Of a stretch of 64,000 bases of DNA, positions 24,434 through 33,111 are shown piece after piece (position 1 is the first letter of the stretch; each line of letters opens with the position of its first letter). The translations under genes and the position numbers were made by a program. The stretch is from Pelomonas caseinilytica (GTDB lineage: Bacteria; Pseudomonadota; Gammaproteobacteria; Burkholderiales; Burkholderiaceae_C), in NCBI RefSeq assembly GCF_021353235.1, contig NZ_JAJTWT010000004.1, forward strand, positions 62,001 to 126,000, read 5' to 3'. The notes beneath the pieces are model-generated. The model was not told the origin of the DNA and searched no databases. It saw only the letters and a list, made by a program, of their open reading frames with translations.

Positions 24434-27405
24434 CGGCGAGGCTCCAATTGGACGGCGGCGACGCCGGGCGGCAGCGGCAGCTCGCGCCCCTGCCAGGCCA
24501 GCTCGCGGCCTTCGGCGCTCGCGCGGGGCAGGGCTTCATCGCCGGGCCAGGCCAGGCGAAGCTCGCCGGCGAGCCGTTCGGGCCGGCGGTCGATGGAGAG
24601 GGTCCAGCCGCCGGCGGCGCGGCGTTCGAGACGGTAATCCAAACGCCCCCACGCCGTGGAGAGCCCCGCCACGCCGATGTCGCCGGCCAGCTTCCATCGC
24701 AGAGGCAGGCCGGCGCCCAGCACGAGGCTGCCGCCGGCCTCGCGTTCATAGGCGAAAAGATCCAGCGCCGAGCGCAGGTAGTCCGACGAGATCCAGGCAT
24801 GCGGCATGTCGCCGAGGAAGCGCGGCTCGCGGGCGTCGGGCAGCACGACCTCGGCCCATTGGTTCCATCCGGCCGGGCGCTGGTGGCCGAAGAACCAGGC
24901 CAGCAGCCGGTGGGCTTCGTCCACCCGCCCCAGCCGCACCAGGGCGCTGACGTTGCGCAGCTCGTAGGGCGTGTAGTCCTTCCAGGCCTTGCGGCCCTCG
25001 ATGCGGGCCAGGGCCTGCGCCCAGTAGCGCTCGAAGGTGGCGCGCAGCAGGGCCGGCGGCAGCTTGTCGGCCTGGGCGGGGTTGAGGGCCATCGTCGTGG
25101 ACGTGGCGTCGAAGTCCCCGCGGTCGGCGGCGCCGGCGACGTGGTCGATGCCGTAGTGCCTGGCCGTGGCCACGACCGAGCCGGCGAGATCGGCCTCGAA
25201 CTCGTCGCGCCAGACCGCCCAGCGGCGGGCGGTCGCGGCGTCGCCCAGGGCCTCGGCCATCTGCACCGCATCCTTGTAGCCGCGCAGCGCCCAGAAGTCG
25301 TCCCAGTACGAATACGCCGGCTTGTCGCTGTAGCCCTCGTGGCTGATGGAGGGCGGCATCAGGCCCCAAAACCTGGGGTCGGCACCGGGCTTGCGCTCGC
25401 TCTGGCGCAGGCCCTCCATCCAGGCCACGACACGCTGCACCTGCGGCCAGTGGCGCTGCAGCAGTGCACGGTCTTGCGTGTGGCGCCAGAGCTCCGCCAC
25501 GGCGAAGAGGTATTCGCCGTGGCTGTCGTTCTCGACGACGGGGTCCGAACCCCGCTGGTCCACGCAGCACGGCACCTTGCCTGACTCGAAGATGTGGCCG
25601 CCGAACCAGTCGACGAACTCCGTCGCCGCGCGCGTCTCGCCCATGCGCAGGAGGCCGGCCACCATCATGGCGCCGTCGCGCACCCAGGAGCGGGCATAGG
25701 AGCGCGTGCCGGGCCGCAGCGCCGGGCCCTCGCGGGACATCAGGATCTGCGCCAGGGCGCTGCGCATGGTGTCGGCCACAGGCGCCGCCTCGGGTGGCAG
25801 GCGCAGGCTCAAGGCTCCCAACCGGTCGCGCCAGCCGGCCGCCGCCACGGCCAGGCGGGTGTCGAGGTCGCGCGCCTGCAGGCTGCCTCGGCCCGACACC
25901 CAGCCGATGCCGCGGGATTCGCCCGGCGCCAGCTCGACGTCGAAACGCATCAGCGCCGACGGCAGGGCCTCGGGGTCTGCCAGGGCCTGCAGCGGCGGTG
26001 CCTGCAGGAGGGTGGCCAGGCCCGCACCGGCTCCGAACGGTGCCGCGCGGACCTCGGCCGGCGTCTCGCGCGGCACGATGCCGAGGCCGGCCGCGGTGAG
26101 CCGCCCATCGGCCCAGCCCAGGGCCGGCAGCGGGCTGACGCCACCTTGCGTGGACAGGAACTGCTGCGGCGGGTTGACCTGCCAGGGCCGCAGAGTCAGC
26201 AGCAAGCCATAGCGCTGCGGCCGGCCCGTGGGGTTGCGCAGGGTGTAGCGCGCCAGCAGCTGCGGGTCCGACGCGGGGCCGTCCGCCGCGGCCTCGATGT
26301 GCAGCTCGGCCTCGGCATGCCGCCACTGCACGACAGGCAGGGCCTGCTCGACGAGGCTGTGCTCGATGCGGGCCTGCGCCCAGGTGAGCATGCGGCCGTC
26401 GGCCAGGAGCACCGCCGGCTCGACGCTGGGGCCGCCGCGGCTCAGTTCGATGGCGCCGTCCTCGCTGACGAGGCCCGACCGCTGCGCTCCGCCGTCGACG
26501 CCCACGACGGTCCAATAGTTCTGTTCGCCGACGAAGGCGCGCGGCAGGTCGCCGCGTGGCAGCGACTTGGCCAGTTCGGCGACGGCGGCATTGAGGTCGG
26601 GCCATCGCGCCGCGTCGCGCAGCTGCACCTCGGGCGGCTTGCGCCCGGCGTAGCGCAGCCGCAGCCAGCGCCACTCCTGCTCGCCGAGGAAGACCGCGCG
26701 GCCGGGGCGGGCCGACAGCAGCTTCCAGCGCCGGTTGTCGTCGGAGGCCTCGATGCGGGTGGCTGCGCCGTTGGCGAACCACAGGCCGTTGAACTCGCGC
26801 AGGCGCTGGAAGTCCAGGGTCATCTCGCCGCCGGCCAGGGTGCGGCGGGGCTCGGGCCAGCTCGCGGGCGCCGGCTCGCGCGGCTCCATGGCCAGGGCGC
26901 CGAGGCACAAGCGCCCTGCCCCGCCGCCCTGCTGGCCGGCCACGACGACCAGCTCGACGAACTGGCTGTGCCGCAAGGTTCGGTCGGTGGCCGGGCCCCA
27001 GGCGAAGGCGACGTGGCGGCGCTTGAAGCGGCTCTCCGTGAGGGTCTCGGGCAGGGCGAGCGCCGGGCGGTTAACCCACCAGACGTTGTCGCCGCTGGCA
27101 TCGACGAGCTTGAGCTGCACGTCGTTGCCGCGGCCCTGGCCCTTGAGCTGGACGGACAGCGCGAAGTCCTGCGGCCAGTCCAGCGGCAGCTCGCGGCGCA
27201 TGACGGCATAGCCCGAGACGCCGGAGAAGTCGTAGTCGAGGCAGAGGCTGCCGTCCTGGGCGTCACGCCGCAGCGCGGCCTTGACCTGGTCGGAGGCGGA
27301 GGCCTTCCAGGGGCTGGCGTCCTTCATGTCGTCGAGGACGGCGGCCTGGGTGAGCAGGGTGCAGGCGGCAAGGGTGGCGGCCAGGAGGGCGCGGGGCGCG
27401 GTCAT
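24430..27405 (-). CDS. Secreted multidomain protein with six-hairpin glycosidase-like domain
   Basis: A 991-residue exported protein (signal peptide about 1-21). Residues ~22-170 look like a carbohydrate-binding beta-sandwich (LDDMKDASPW start). Residues ~190-260 resemble a discoidin/F5-8C module (FNGLWFANGAATRIEASDD and WRWLRLRYAG). Residues ~540-900 form an all-alpha toroid with acidic motifs RSYARSWVRDGAMM, VENDSHGEY, YSYWDDFWALRGYKDA and AGWNQWAEVV, as in GH15/63/78-like enzymes. I cannot name a characterised family. The gene is coupled to the esterase and GH94 genes, so it probably trims or debranches the same glucan. Confidence 0.65.
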   Translation of the reverse strand: MTAPRALLAATLAACTLLTQAAVLDDMKDASPWKASASDQVKAALRRDAQDGSLCLDYDFSGVSGYAVMRRELPLDWPQDFALSVQLKGQGRGNDVQLKLVDASGDNVWWVNRPALALPETLTESRFKRRHVAFAWGPATDRTLRHSQFVELVVVAGQQGGGAGRLCLGALAMEPREPAPASWPEPRRTLAGGEMTLDFQRLREFNGLWFANGAATRIEASDDNRRWKLLSARPGRAVFLGEQEWRWLRLRYAGRKPPEVQLRDAARWPDLNAAVAELAKSLPRGDLPRAFVGEQNYWTVVGVDGGAQRSGLVSEDGAIELSRGGPSVEPAVLLADGRMLTWAQARIEHSLVEQALPVVQWRHAEAELHIEAAADGPASDPQLLARYTLRNPTGRPQRYGLLLTLRPWQVNPPQQFLSTQGGVSPLPALGWADGRLTAAGLGIVPRETPAEVRAAPFGAGAGLATLLQAPPLQALADPEALPSALMRFDVELAPGESRGIGWVSGRGSLQARDLDTRLAVAAAGWRDRLGALSLRLPPEAAPVADTMRSALAQILMSREGPALRPGTRSYARSWVRDGAMMVAGLLRMGETRAATEFVDWFGGHIFESGKVPCCVDQRGSDPVVENDSHGEYLFAVAELWRHTQDRALLQRHWPQVQRVVAWMEGLRQSERKPGADPRFWGLMPPSISHEGYSDKPAYSYWDDFWALRGYKDAVQMAEALGDAATARRWAVWRDEFEADLAGSVVATARHYGIDHVAGAADRGDFDATSTTMALNPAQADKLPPALLRATFERYWAQALARIEGRKAWKDYTPYELRNVSALVRLGRVDEAHRLLAWFFGHQRPAGWNQWAEVVLPDAREPRFLGDMPHAWISSDYLRSALDLFAYEREAGGSLVLGAGLPLRWKLAGDIGVAGLSTAWGRLDYRLERRAAGGWTLSIDRRPERLAGELRLAWPGDEALPRASAEGRELAWQGRELPLPPGVAAVQLEPRR

Positions 27406-27475
27406 GGGATCAGTGAGGGGTTAGTGGGCGGGGGACTGCTGGATGCGGGTTGCTTTGGCCTGGAGCCATGTTGTT

Positions 27476-28063
27476 CGGTGCACCGTGCCGGGAGTTCGCC
27501 CCGGCGGGCGACCTACTTTCTGTCCCGCCAGAAAGTAGGCAAAGAGCTCCCCCCGACCGCGCCGCCCCACCGCTTCGCGGCGGGGTTCCCTGCGGTACTC
27601 AAGCCTTGAGGCACCGCGCAAAACTCGCTTCGCTACGCTCCGCTCAGACATTTGCGCGGAGTCAGAAGGTGAAGCGTGCTGCGCACGCCGCCTCAAGGCT
27701 TTCCGTTCCTCGGCGGCGCTAAAGGGGGTAAGACGAAATACCTCGGGGGCACGGCCGCTGCGATAGGCGCCCTGGCTGTTCGGCTGTTGGCTGTTCGGGC
27801 TCTCCCCTTCTAAACCGCCGAGAAGCGCAGAACTCCGAGGCGCGCGCGTAGCGCGCTTCAAGAACTGACTCAGCGCCACTGTCTGACCGTAGCGAACGCA
27901 GTGAGCGAAGGGAGTTTGGCGCTGGCCTCGGAGTTCGAGCATCGCAGGGGACCCACCCGCTGCGCGGGTGGGCGGTTTTGCAGGGGTCGTTTCTTTGCCT
28001 ACTTTCTTGTCGACACAAGAAAGTAGGTCGCCCGCCGGGGCGAACTCCCGGCACGGTGCACCG
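27476..28063. repeat. Foldback intergenic element, copy 1
   Basis: This 588-bp stretch fills most of a 725-bp gap between the 991-residue gene and the MalG-like permease. Its ends are inverted copies of about 44 bp that start and finish with the palindrome CGGTGCACCG. Each end holds a perfect hairpin: 27512-27539 (11-bp stem) and 27998-28027 (13-bp stem). The arms stay similar in inverted orientation for about 250 bp. The centre (near 27770-27800) has GGCTGTT tandem units. Reading frames across it look random. The rest of the gap (27406-27475 and 28064-28130) shows nothing clear. A second copy is at 41103-41649. Confidence 0.88.
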
Positions 28064-28130
28064 AGTCGAAAGGCTCTTGGCAAAAACAACCCCCGCCACT
28101 CCAAAGTGGAGCCAAGCCCGAACACCGAGG

Positions 28131-28937
28131 TCACTTCACACTCCCCATCAACAACCCCTGCATGTAATAGCGCTGCAAGGCCACGAAGAGCGCCAGCACC
28201 GGCAGCACCGTGATCACCGCGCCCGCCATCATCAGCTCGCTGTCCTGCACGTGCTCCCGCGACAGCGCCGCCAGCGCCACCGGCAGCGTGTGCATCTCCC
28301 CGTCGGTCAGCACGATCAAGGGCCACATGAAGTCGTTCCAGCTGCCGAGGAAGGCGAACACCGCCAGCGTCACCAGAACCGGCTTGAGCGTCGGCAGCAC
28401 GATGTTCCAGAAGATGCGCCATTCGCCCGCGCCATCGAGCCGGGCGGCCTCCAGCAGCTCGTCCGGCACGCCGCGCGCGTACTGGCGCACGAGGAAGATG
28501 CCGAAGATGCCGGCCATGCTCGGGATCAGCACGCCGGCCCAGGTGTTCACCAGCCCCATGCCCTTGAGCATCAGGAACAGGGGCAGCATGGCGACCTGGC
28601 CCGGGATGACGAGGGCCGCTATCAGCAGGCCGAAGATGCGCTCGCGGTGGCGGAAGCGCAGCTTGGCGAAGGCATAGCCGGCCAGGGTGTTGAAGCTGAC
28701 CGAGACCAGCGTGCTGACGACGGCCAGCCCCAGGCTGTTGGCGAAGGCGCGCTTGAGCCCGCCTTCGCCGAGCAGCTGACGGTAGTGCTCCAGCGTGGGG
28801 TGCTGGGGCAGCACCGGCGGCGGCAGGCTGGAGGCGCTGCCCAAGGGCATCAGCGACACGCAGACCATCCAGACGAGCGGAAACACCGCCAGCGCTGCGA
28901 AGGCCCACAGCAGGGCATTGACGAACACGCGCTTCAT
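28131..28937 (-). CDS. Carbohydrate ABC transporter permease (MalG type)
   Basis: A 268-residue inner-membrane permease with six predicted helices. The EAA loop reads ELLEAARLDGAGEWRIFWNIVLPTLKP (about 185-211), the docking site for the ATPase. The length and the C-terminal QRYYMQGLLMGSVK are typical of the second permease of sugar (CUT1) importers. Its start overlaps the MalF-type gene stop by four bases. The foldback element at 27476-28063 separates it from the next gene. Confidence 0.92.
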   Translation of the reverse strand: MKRVFVNALLWAFAALAVFPLVWMVCVSLMPLGSASSLPPPVLPQHPTLEHYRQLLGEGGLKRAFANSLGLAVVSTLVSVSFNTLAGYAFAKLRFRHRERIFGLLIAALVIPGQVAMLPLFLMLKGMGLVNTWAGVLIPSMAGIFGIFLVRQYARGVPDELLEAARLDGAGEWRIFWNIVLPTLKPVLVTLAVFAFLGSWNDFMWPLIVLTDGEMHTLPVALAALSREHVQDSELMMAGAVITVLPVLALFVALQRYYMQGLLMGSVK

Positions 28938-29830
28938 GCCTCGGCCCCCGTGAGCCGCCGCTGCAAGGCGATCAGCCCCTTGCTCACCACAACGATGATG
29001 ACGAAGAGCACGAAGGCCACGGCCGAGGCCAGCCCCAGGTTCCACCACTTGAAGCCCTCGTCGTACATCAGGTAGAGCACGCTGACCGTGCTTTGCAGCG
29101 GGCCGCCCTGCGTCATCACATAGGGCTCGGCGAAGAGCTGGAAATAGCCGGCGGTGGTGAGGATGGCGACCATCAGCAGCGTCGGCCCGATGCCGGGCAG
29201 CGTGACGTAGCGGAACTGGTTCCAGCTGCGGGCGCCGTCCAGGCGCGCGGCTTCGTAGAGGTCCTGGGGCACGGCCTGCAGGGCGGCGATGAAGATGATC
29301 ATGTTGCCGCCGAAGTTCTTCCACGCCGCGAACAGGATGATGGTGGGCATGGACCAGCGCGGGTCGCCGAGCCAGTCGATGGGGTCGATGCCCAGGGACT
29401 GCAGCGTGTAGTTGACCAGGCCGTACTTGACGTGGAAGAGGTAGCGCCAGATGACGGCGACAGCCACCAGCGTCGTCACGACCGGGGCGAACAGCGCCGT
29501 GCGCAGCACGGGCTTGAAGCGCACCAGCTTGCTCTGCAGCAGCACCGCCGCGGCCAGCGACACGCCGATGGACAGGGGCACGCCCAGGGCGACGAAGTAG
29601 GCCGTGTTGCCCAAGGCCTTCCAGAACAGCGGCAGGCTGAGCACGTGGACGTAGTTGCCGAGACCCTGCCAGCGCAGGTTGCGCGGGTCGGCCAGGGCGT
29701 AGATGTCGAAATCCGTCAGGCTCAGGGCCAGGCCGGCGAGCACGGGAACGCCGAAGAACAGGGCGATGACGACGAGGGCCGGGCTGGCGAAGGCCCAGGC
29801 GGCGAGGGATTCACGGCTGAGCTTCTTCAT
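28934..29830 (-). CDS. Carbohydrate ABC transporter permease (MalF type)
   Basis: A 298-residue permease with six hydrophobic helices. The EAA motif is DLYEAARLDGARSWNQFRYVTLPGIGP (about 195-222), followed by TQGGPLQSTVSVLYLMYDEGF, characteristic of the first CUT1 permease. It pairs with the MalG-type subunit downstream and overlaps the binding-protein gene by four bases. No ATPase gene lies in the cluster, so a shared MsmK/UgpC-type ATPase elsewhere must power the system. Confidence 0.92.
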   Translation of the reverse strand: MKKLSRESLAAWAFASPALVVIALFFGVPVLAGLALSLTDFDIYALADPRNLRWQGLGNYVHVLSLPLFWKALGNTAYFVALGVPLSIGVSLAAAVLLQSKLVRFKPVLRTALFAPVVTTLVAVAVIWRYLFHVKYGLVNYTLQSLGIDPIDWLGDPRWSMPTIILFAAWKNFGGNMIIFIAALQAVPQDLYEAARLDGARSWNQFRYVTLPGIGPTLLMVAILTTAGYFQLFAEPYVMTQGGPLQSTVSVLYLMYDEGFKWWNLGLASAVAFVLFVIIVVVSKGLIALQRRLTGAEA

Positions 29831-31146
29831 GGGTGCCGCTCCAGCATCCAGCGCCGTTTCTCGAGGATGCCGTCGACCTGGGCGTCCAGGCGGCGCACGG
29901 CGGTGTCCTCGTCTTCCTGGCCGCCGACGACGCGGGCCGCGGCGTACTGCATCTCCCAGGCGATGCGTTCCCACTCGGGCACCGCCGGCGCCGGGCGCAC
30001 GCGTTCGAGCTGGCGGCGGAAGGCCGCGGCGTGACGGTCCTGCGCCAGCGTGCCGCCACCTTCCAGCGGCATGGCCCAGACGCTGCGCCGCGGCGGCAGG
30101 TCGCCCGTCAGTCGGTAGAACTGCAGCTGCACCTCGGGCCGGCTCAGGTAGCTGATGAGCGCCCAGGCCTCGGGCTTGCGGCGCGAGCGCCGGAACATGG
30201 CCAGACTGGCACCGCCGGCGATGGACATGCCCGGGCCGTCGGGGCCGGGCAGCTCGGCAGTGGTCCAGGCATTGGCCAGTTCGGACGGCAGGCGGCGCTT
30301 GAACTCGCCGATGTTCCAGGGCCCCGAGATGTAGAAGGCGAAGGCACCGCGGCCGAACTCCTGCCAGAGGTTGGAGATCTGGTTGTTGGTGAGGCCCGGC
30401 GCCTCGCCGCGGCGGAAGCGCTCGACGTAGAAGCCCAGGGCCCGGCGGAAGTCGGCCGACGAGAAGTTGCCGAAGCGCCCGCCATCGCGCAGCACCTCGG
30501 AGGGTTGTTGCAGCGCCAGGGCCAGCAGCGGCTCGAACTCGTTGGTGGGCAGCAGGATGGGCGTGTCCATGCCGCGCTCGCGCAGCCGGGCCAGGGCGGC
30601 TCGCCACTCGTCCCAGTTGCCTGGCATGCGGGGAATGCCCGCGCGAGCCAGCAGGTCCTGGCGCACGAAGAGCAGCCGCGTGTCGACGTACCAGGGCAGG
30701 CCCACGCGCTGACCGGCCGGTGCGTTGGTGGCCCAGATGCCGTCGAAGTAGTCGCCGGGCTGCAGTTCGGGCGTCCGTGCCAGCCAGGGGTCCAGCGGCT
30801 CCAATGCGCCCAGGGCATGCATCTCGGGCAGCCAGCTGTTGCCCATCTGGGCGAGGTCGGGCGTGGCGTCCCCGGCGAAGGCCGTCAGCAGCTTCTCGTG
30901 CGCAGCGGTCCAGGGCAGTTGCTCGACCTTGACGCGCACGCCGGGGTGCTCGCGCTCGAAGGCAGGCATCAGCTCGGCCACGACCTCGCTCTCGCGGCCC
31001 ATGGCCCAGAAGCGCAGGGTGGTGTCCGTGCGGGAGCCGCAGCCCGCCACCCAGGGGGCCAGGCCGAGCGCGGCCCCGGCGCGCGAGACCGTGCCCAGCC
31101 AGGCGCGACGGCTTGGCGGGGAAGGCGGCGGCGTCATGGTCACCAT
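29827..31146 (-). CDS. Sugar ABC transporter substrate-binding lipoprotein
   Basis: A 439-residue family-1 extracellular solute-binding protein. The N-terminus combines a twin-arginine-like SRRAWLGTVSRAG with a lipobox (VAGC), so it is probably a periplasmic lipoprotein. The mature part begins TTLRFWAMGRESEVV and contains the SBP_bac_1 elements FEREHPGVRVKVEQLPW, FAFYISGPWNIGEFKR and ALISYLSRPEVQLQFY. An ATG at 31137 is an alternative start. It lies four bases after the GH144 stop, so the captured sugar is probably that enzyme's product (beta-1,2-glucooligosaccharides). Confidence 0.88.
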   Translation of the reverse strand: MVTMTPPPSPPSRRAWLGTVSRAGAALGLAPWVAGCGSRTDTTLRFWAMGRESEVVAELMPAFEREHPGVRVKVEQLPWTAAHEKLLTAFAGDATPDLAQMGNSWLPEMHALGALEPLDPWLARTPELQPGDYFDGIWATNAPAGQRVGLPWYVDTRLLFVRQDLLARAGIPRMPGNWDEWRAALARLRERGMDTPILLPTNEFEPLLALALQQPSEVLRDGGRFGNFSSADFRRALGFYVERFRRGEAPGLTNNQISNLWQEFGRGAFAFYISGPWNIGEFKRRLPSELANAWTTAELPGPDGPGMSIAGGASLAMFRRSRRKPEAWALISYLSRPEVQLQFYRLTGDLPPRRSVWAMPLEGGGTLAQDRHAAAFRRQLERVRPAPAVPEWERIAWEMQYAAARVVGGQEDEDTAVRRLDAQVDGILEKRRWMLERHP

Positions 31147-31150
31147 GGCG

Positions 31151-32758
31151 TCAGGCCTGCGCGGCCTTGTCGAGCCAGCCGCCCCGGAACCCGGCACGGA
31201 GCAGGCCGTGGCGCAGCGGGCCGCTGCGGCGCATCCAGCGCCACACGCCGTCGCGCTCGTGATTGGCCATCATCATCAGGATGGGGCCTTGGTCGATGGC
31301 GATGTAGTCGGACGCCACCCAGCCCCAGTCGGGCACGTAGCGGCCGTCGCCCAGCTCGCGGTTGCCGCCGCGGAAGCTGCGGTTGAAGGAGTCCAGGAAG
31401 CCGTAGCGGCGGTAGATCTGGTCGCCGAAGGCTTCGTGATAGTGGCGCAGCGTGGGCAGCACGATCTCGGGCGCGAAGGGCAGCGAGGCCAGGGCCGCGG
31501 TGGGCGCGAGGGTGCCGTCGTCCGACGTCTCGGAGATGCCCACGCCGCGGGCGCGGTAGGCCCAGTAGTTGCGGCTGCGGCCCGACCAGTCGGTGCCATA
31601 CATGTCGCCAGGGCCGTCGCAGGCGGTCAGGCCCCAGGCGGTGGCGCCGTAGTCCTTGAAGCCGTAGCGGTTGTAGATGGCGTAGCGCTGCTGCACCAGG
31701 CTGGCGCGCCGGCTGTTGACGAAGTAGTCCAGCCCCGGCGCCTCGCGCTGCACGCTGCGCATGAAGCCGTCGCGCAGGCCGCGCATGTCCAGCCAGCTCT
31801 GGCTGTACTGGTGGAAGAAGTGGGAGGCGCCGCTCAGGTGCCGCTGGCCCAGCATCTCACCCCAGTGCGAGCGGTAGGTCGAGCAGTAGCCCTGCCACAG
31901 GCCGTCGCTGCCCGGGTGGGTGGGCGAACCCAGGGCCAGCAGGTAGAGGAAGCTGGCCTCGTCGTAGCCGTGGTAGTCGATGAAGGGGGCGAACCCCTTG
32001 TCGGGCACCCAGCCCATGCAGAGCAGGCCGACGCGGCGCTCGAACCAGGGCCACTCGACGCGCCGGTAGAGGGCATCGGCCAGCGCGGCCAGCTCGCGGG
32101 CCTGGGCGTCGCCCTGGGCCTCGAAGTAGGCCTGGGCATGCAGCACGCCCATCATCAGGTGGCCGGTGTCGATGGACGACAGCTCCACGCCCGGGGCGAA
32201 GCGCAGGCCGGTCTCCATGTCGATGAAGTGGTAGAAGAAGCCGCGGTAGCCGGCGGCCTCCATGGCGGAGTCGTTCTGGGGCAGGCGGGTCAGCGTCTGC
32301 AGCGTGCGGCCGACGCGCTCGCGCAGTTCCGCCTCGGTGATGAAGCCCTCCTCGCGCCCGCAGATGTAGGCCGACAGCGCCATGCCCACGCCGGCCACGC
32401 TGCACATGCGCGGATGGCCCGGCCAACGGTCCGGCACCAGGCCGGTGACCGGATGGGCCGTCTCCCAGAAGAAGCGGAAGGTGCGCTGCTTGAGGTCGGC
32501 CAGCAGCGCGGCGTCGCTGGCCTTGCCGCCCTGCAGCAGTCGCCGGGACAGGTCGCTGTCGTCGTCCGGGCCGGGCAGGCCGAGGCGGAAGGCGGCGGTG
32601 TCGGGCCGCGCACCGCCGTCCTTGGCCAGGACCCAGCCGGGCAGGCCGGCACCAGCCAGGCCAACGCCCAGGCCGGCGAGGCCTCCGAGCACCGAGCGGC
32701 GACTCCAGCGTGCGTTGAGGGGGAGTTCAATAGGGTTGCGCGGGTTTGAAGCAGTCAT
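31151..32758 (-). CDS. GH144-like endo-beta-1,2-glucanase, Tat-exported
   Basis: A 535-residue protein of the glucoamylase-like (COG5368) family that includes GH144 endo-beta-1,2-glucanases. A twin-arginine signal (NARWSRRSVLGGLAG) gives export to the periplasm. Family segments in order are TFRFFWETAHPVTGLVPDR, AGVGMALSAY, GFFYHFIDMETGLR, ELSSIDTGHLMMGVL, HGYDEASFLYLLALGSPTHP, SRRASLVQQRYAI, WGLTACDGP, DDGTLAPTAALASLPFAPE and AIDQGPILMMMANH. The ATG at 32758 starts the Tat signal; the frame is open to 32938 but lacks family sequence there. The family also holds relatives of other linkage; GH94 and GH1 in the run favour beta-1,2. Confidence 0.85.
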   Translation of the reverse strand: MTASNPRNPIELPLNARWSRRSVLGGLAGLGVGLAGAGLPGWVLAKDGGARPDTAAFRLGLPGPDDDSDLSRRLLQGGKASDAALLADLKQRTFRFFWETAHPVTGLVPDRWPGHPRMCSVAGVGMALSAYICGREEGFITEAELRERVGRTLQTLTRLPQNDSAMEAAGYRGFFYHFIDMETGLRFAPGVELSSIDTGHLMMGVLHAQAYFEAQGDAQARELAALADALYRRVEWPWFERRVGLLCMGWVPDKGFAPFIDYHGYDEASFLYLLALGSPTHPGSDGLWQGYCSTYRSHWGEMLGQRHLSGASHFFHQYSQSWLDMRGLRDGFMRSVQREAPGLDYFVNSRRASLVQQRYAIYNRYGFKDYGATAWGLTACDGPGDMYGTDWSGRSRNYWAYRARGVGISETSDDGTLAPTAALASLPFAPEIVLPTLRHYHEAFGDQIYRRYGFLDSFNRSFRGGNRELGDGRYVPDWGWVASDYIAIDQGPILMMMANHERDGVWRWMRRSGPLRHGLLRAGFRGGWLDKAAQA

Positions 32759-33111
32759 TGGCGCACTTGACGATTCGGAAAACTGATCTTGGCTCTTGCC
32801 GCGCTCACATTCGGCCGTGGTGTGCCGAACACGCGGGTTCAGCGCACCGGCGCTGAGCTGCAATCCCGTGACATGCAGGCCAGGCGCCCTCAGCCGGCGG
32901 TCGGGCACATCGAACAGCACCGGCAATCGGCTTGGCATCGTGCATCAGCGGGCCAGCACGCCGCGCACGACCTCTGTATCCGTCCAGGTGTGGGCAAGTC
33001 GCCGACGTCGCGCAATTGGCGACCGCGCGAATGCCCACACTCGGCGGACACACTGAAAGACCCGGGGGGCTGGCAGCGGCACATGCATCGAGTGCCGCCG
33101 CCTGTGTCGCC
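32759..33111 (-). other. Intergenic region with hairpin between receptor and glucanase genes
   Basis: A 353-bp stretch without a convincing gene; short frames in it have no ribosome site or recognisable product. Just after the receptor stop is a perfect 7-bp hairpin, GCGGCAC/GTGCCGC with a 9-base loop (33076-33098). It has no T run, so it might stabilise or process the mRNA rather than end it. I found no copy of the palindromic operator here, and no clear promoter. Confidence 0.5.

Noticed and set aside
27421-28908. 495-codon minus-strand frame spanning the foldback element into the permease gene
   Set aside because: It is out of frame with the MalG-like permease and its C-terminal half is translated repeat; a similar junk translation appears at the second copy.
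32759-32938. N-terminal extension of the GH144 gene by 60 codons
   Set aside because: The Tat signal begins at the ATG at 32758, and the upstream codons show no family sequence or ribosome site.
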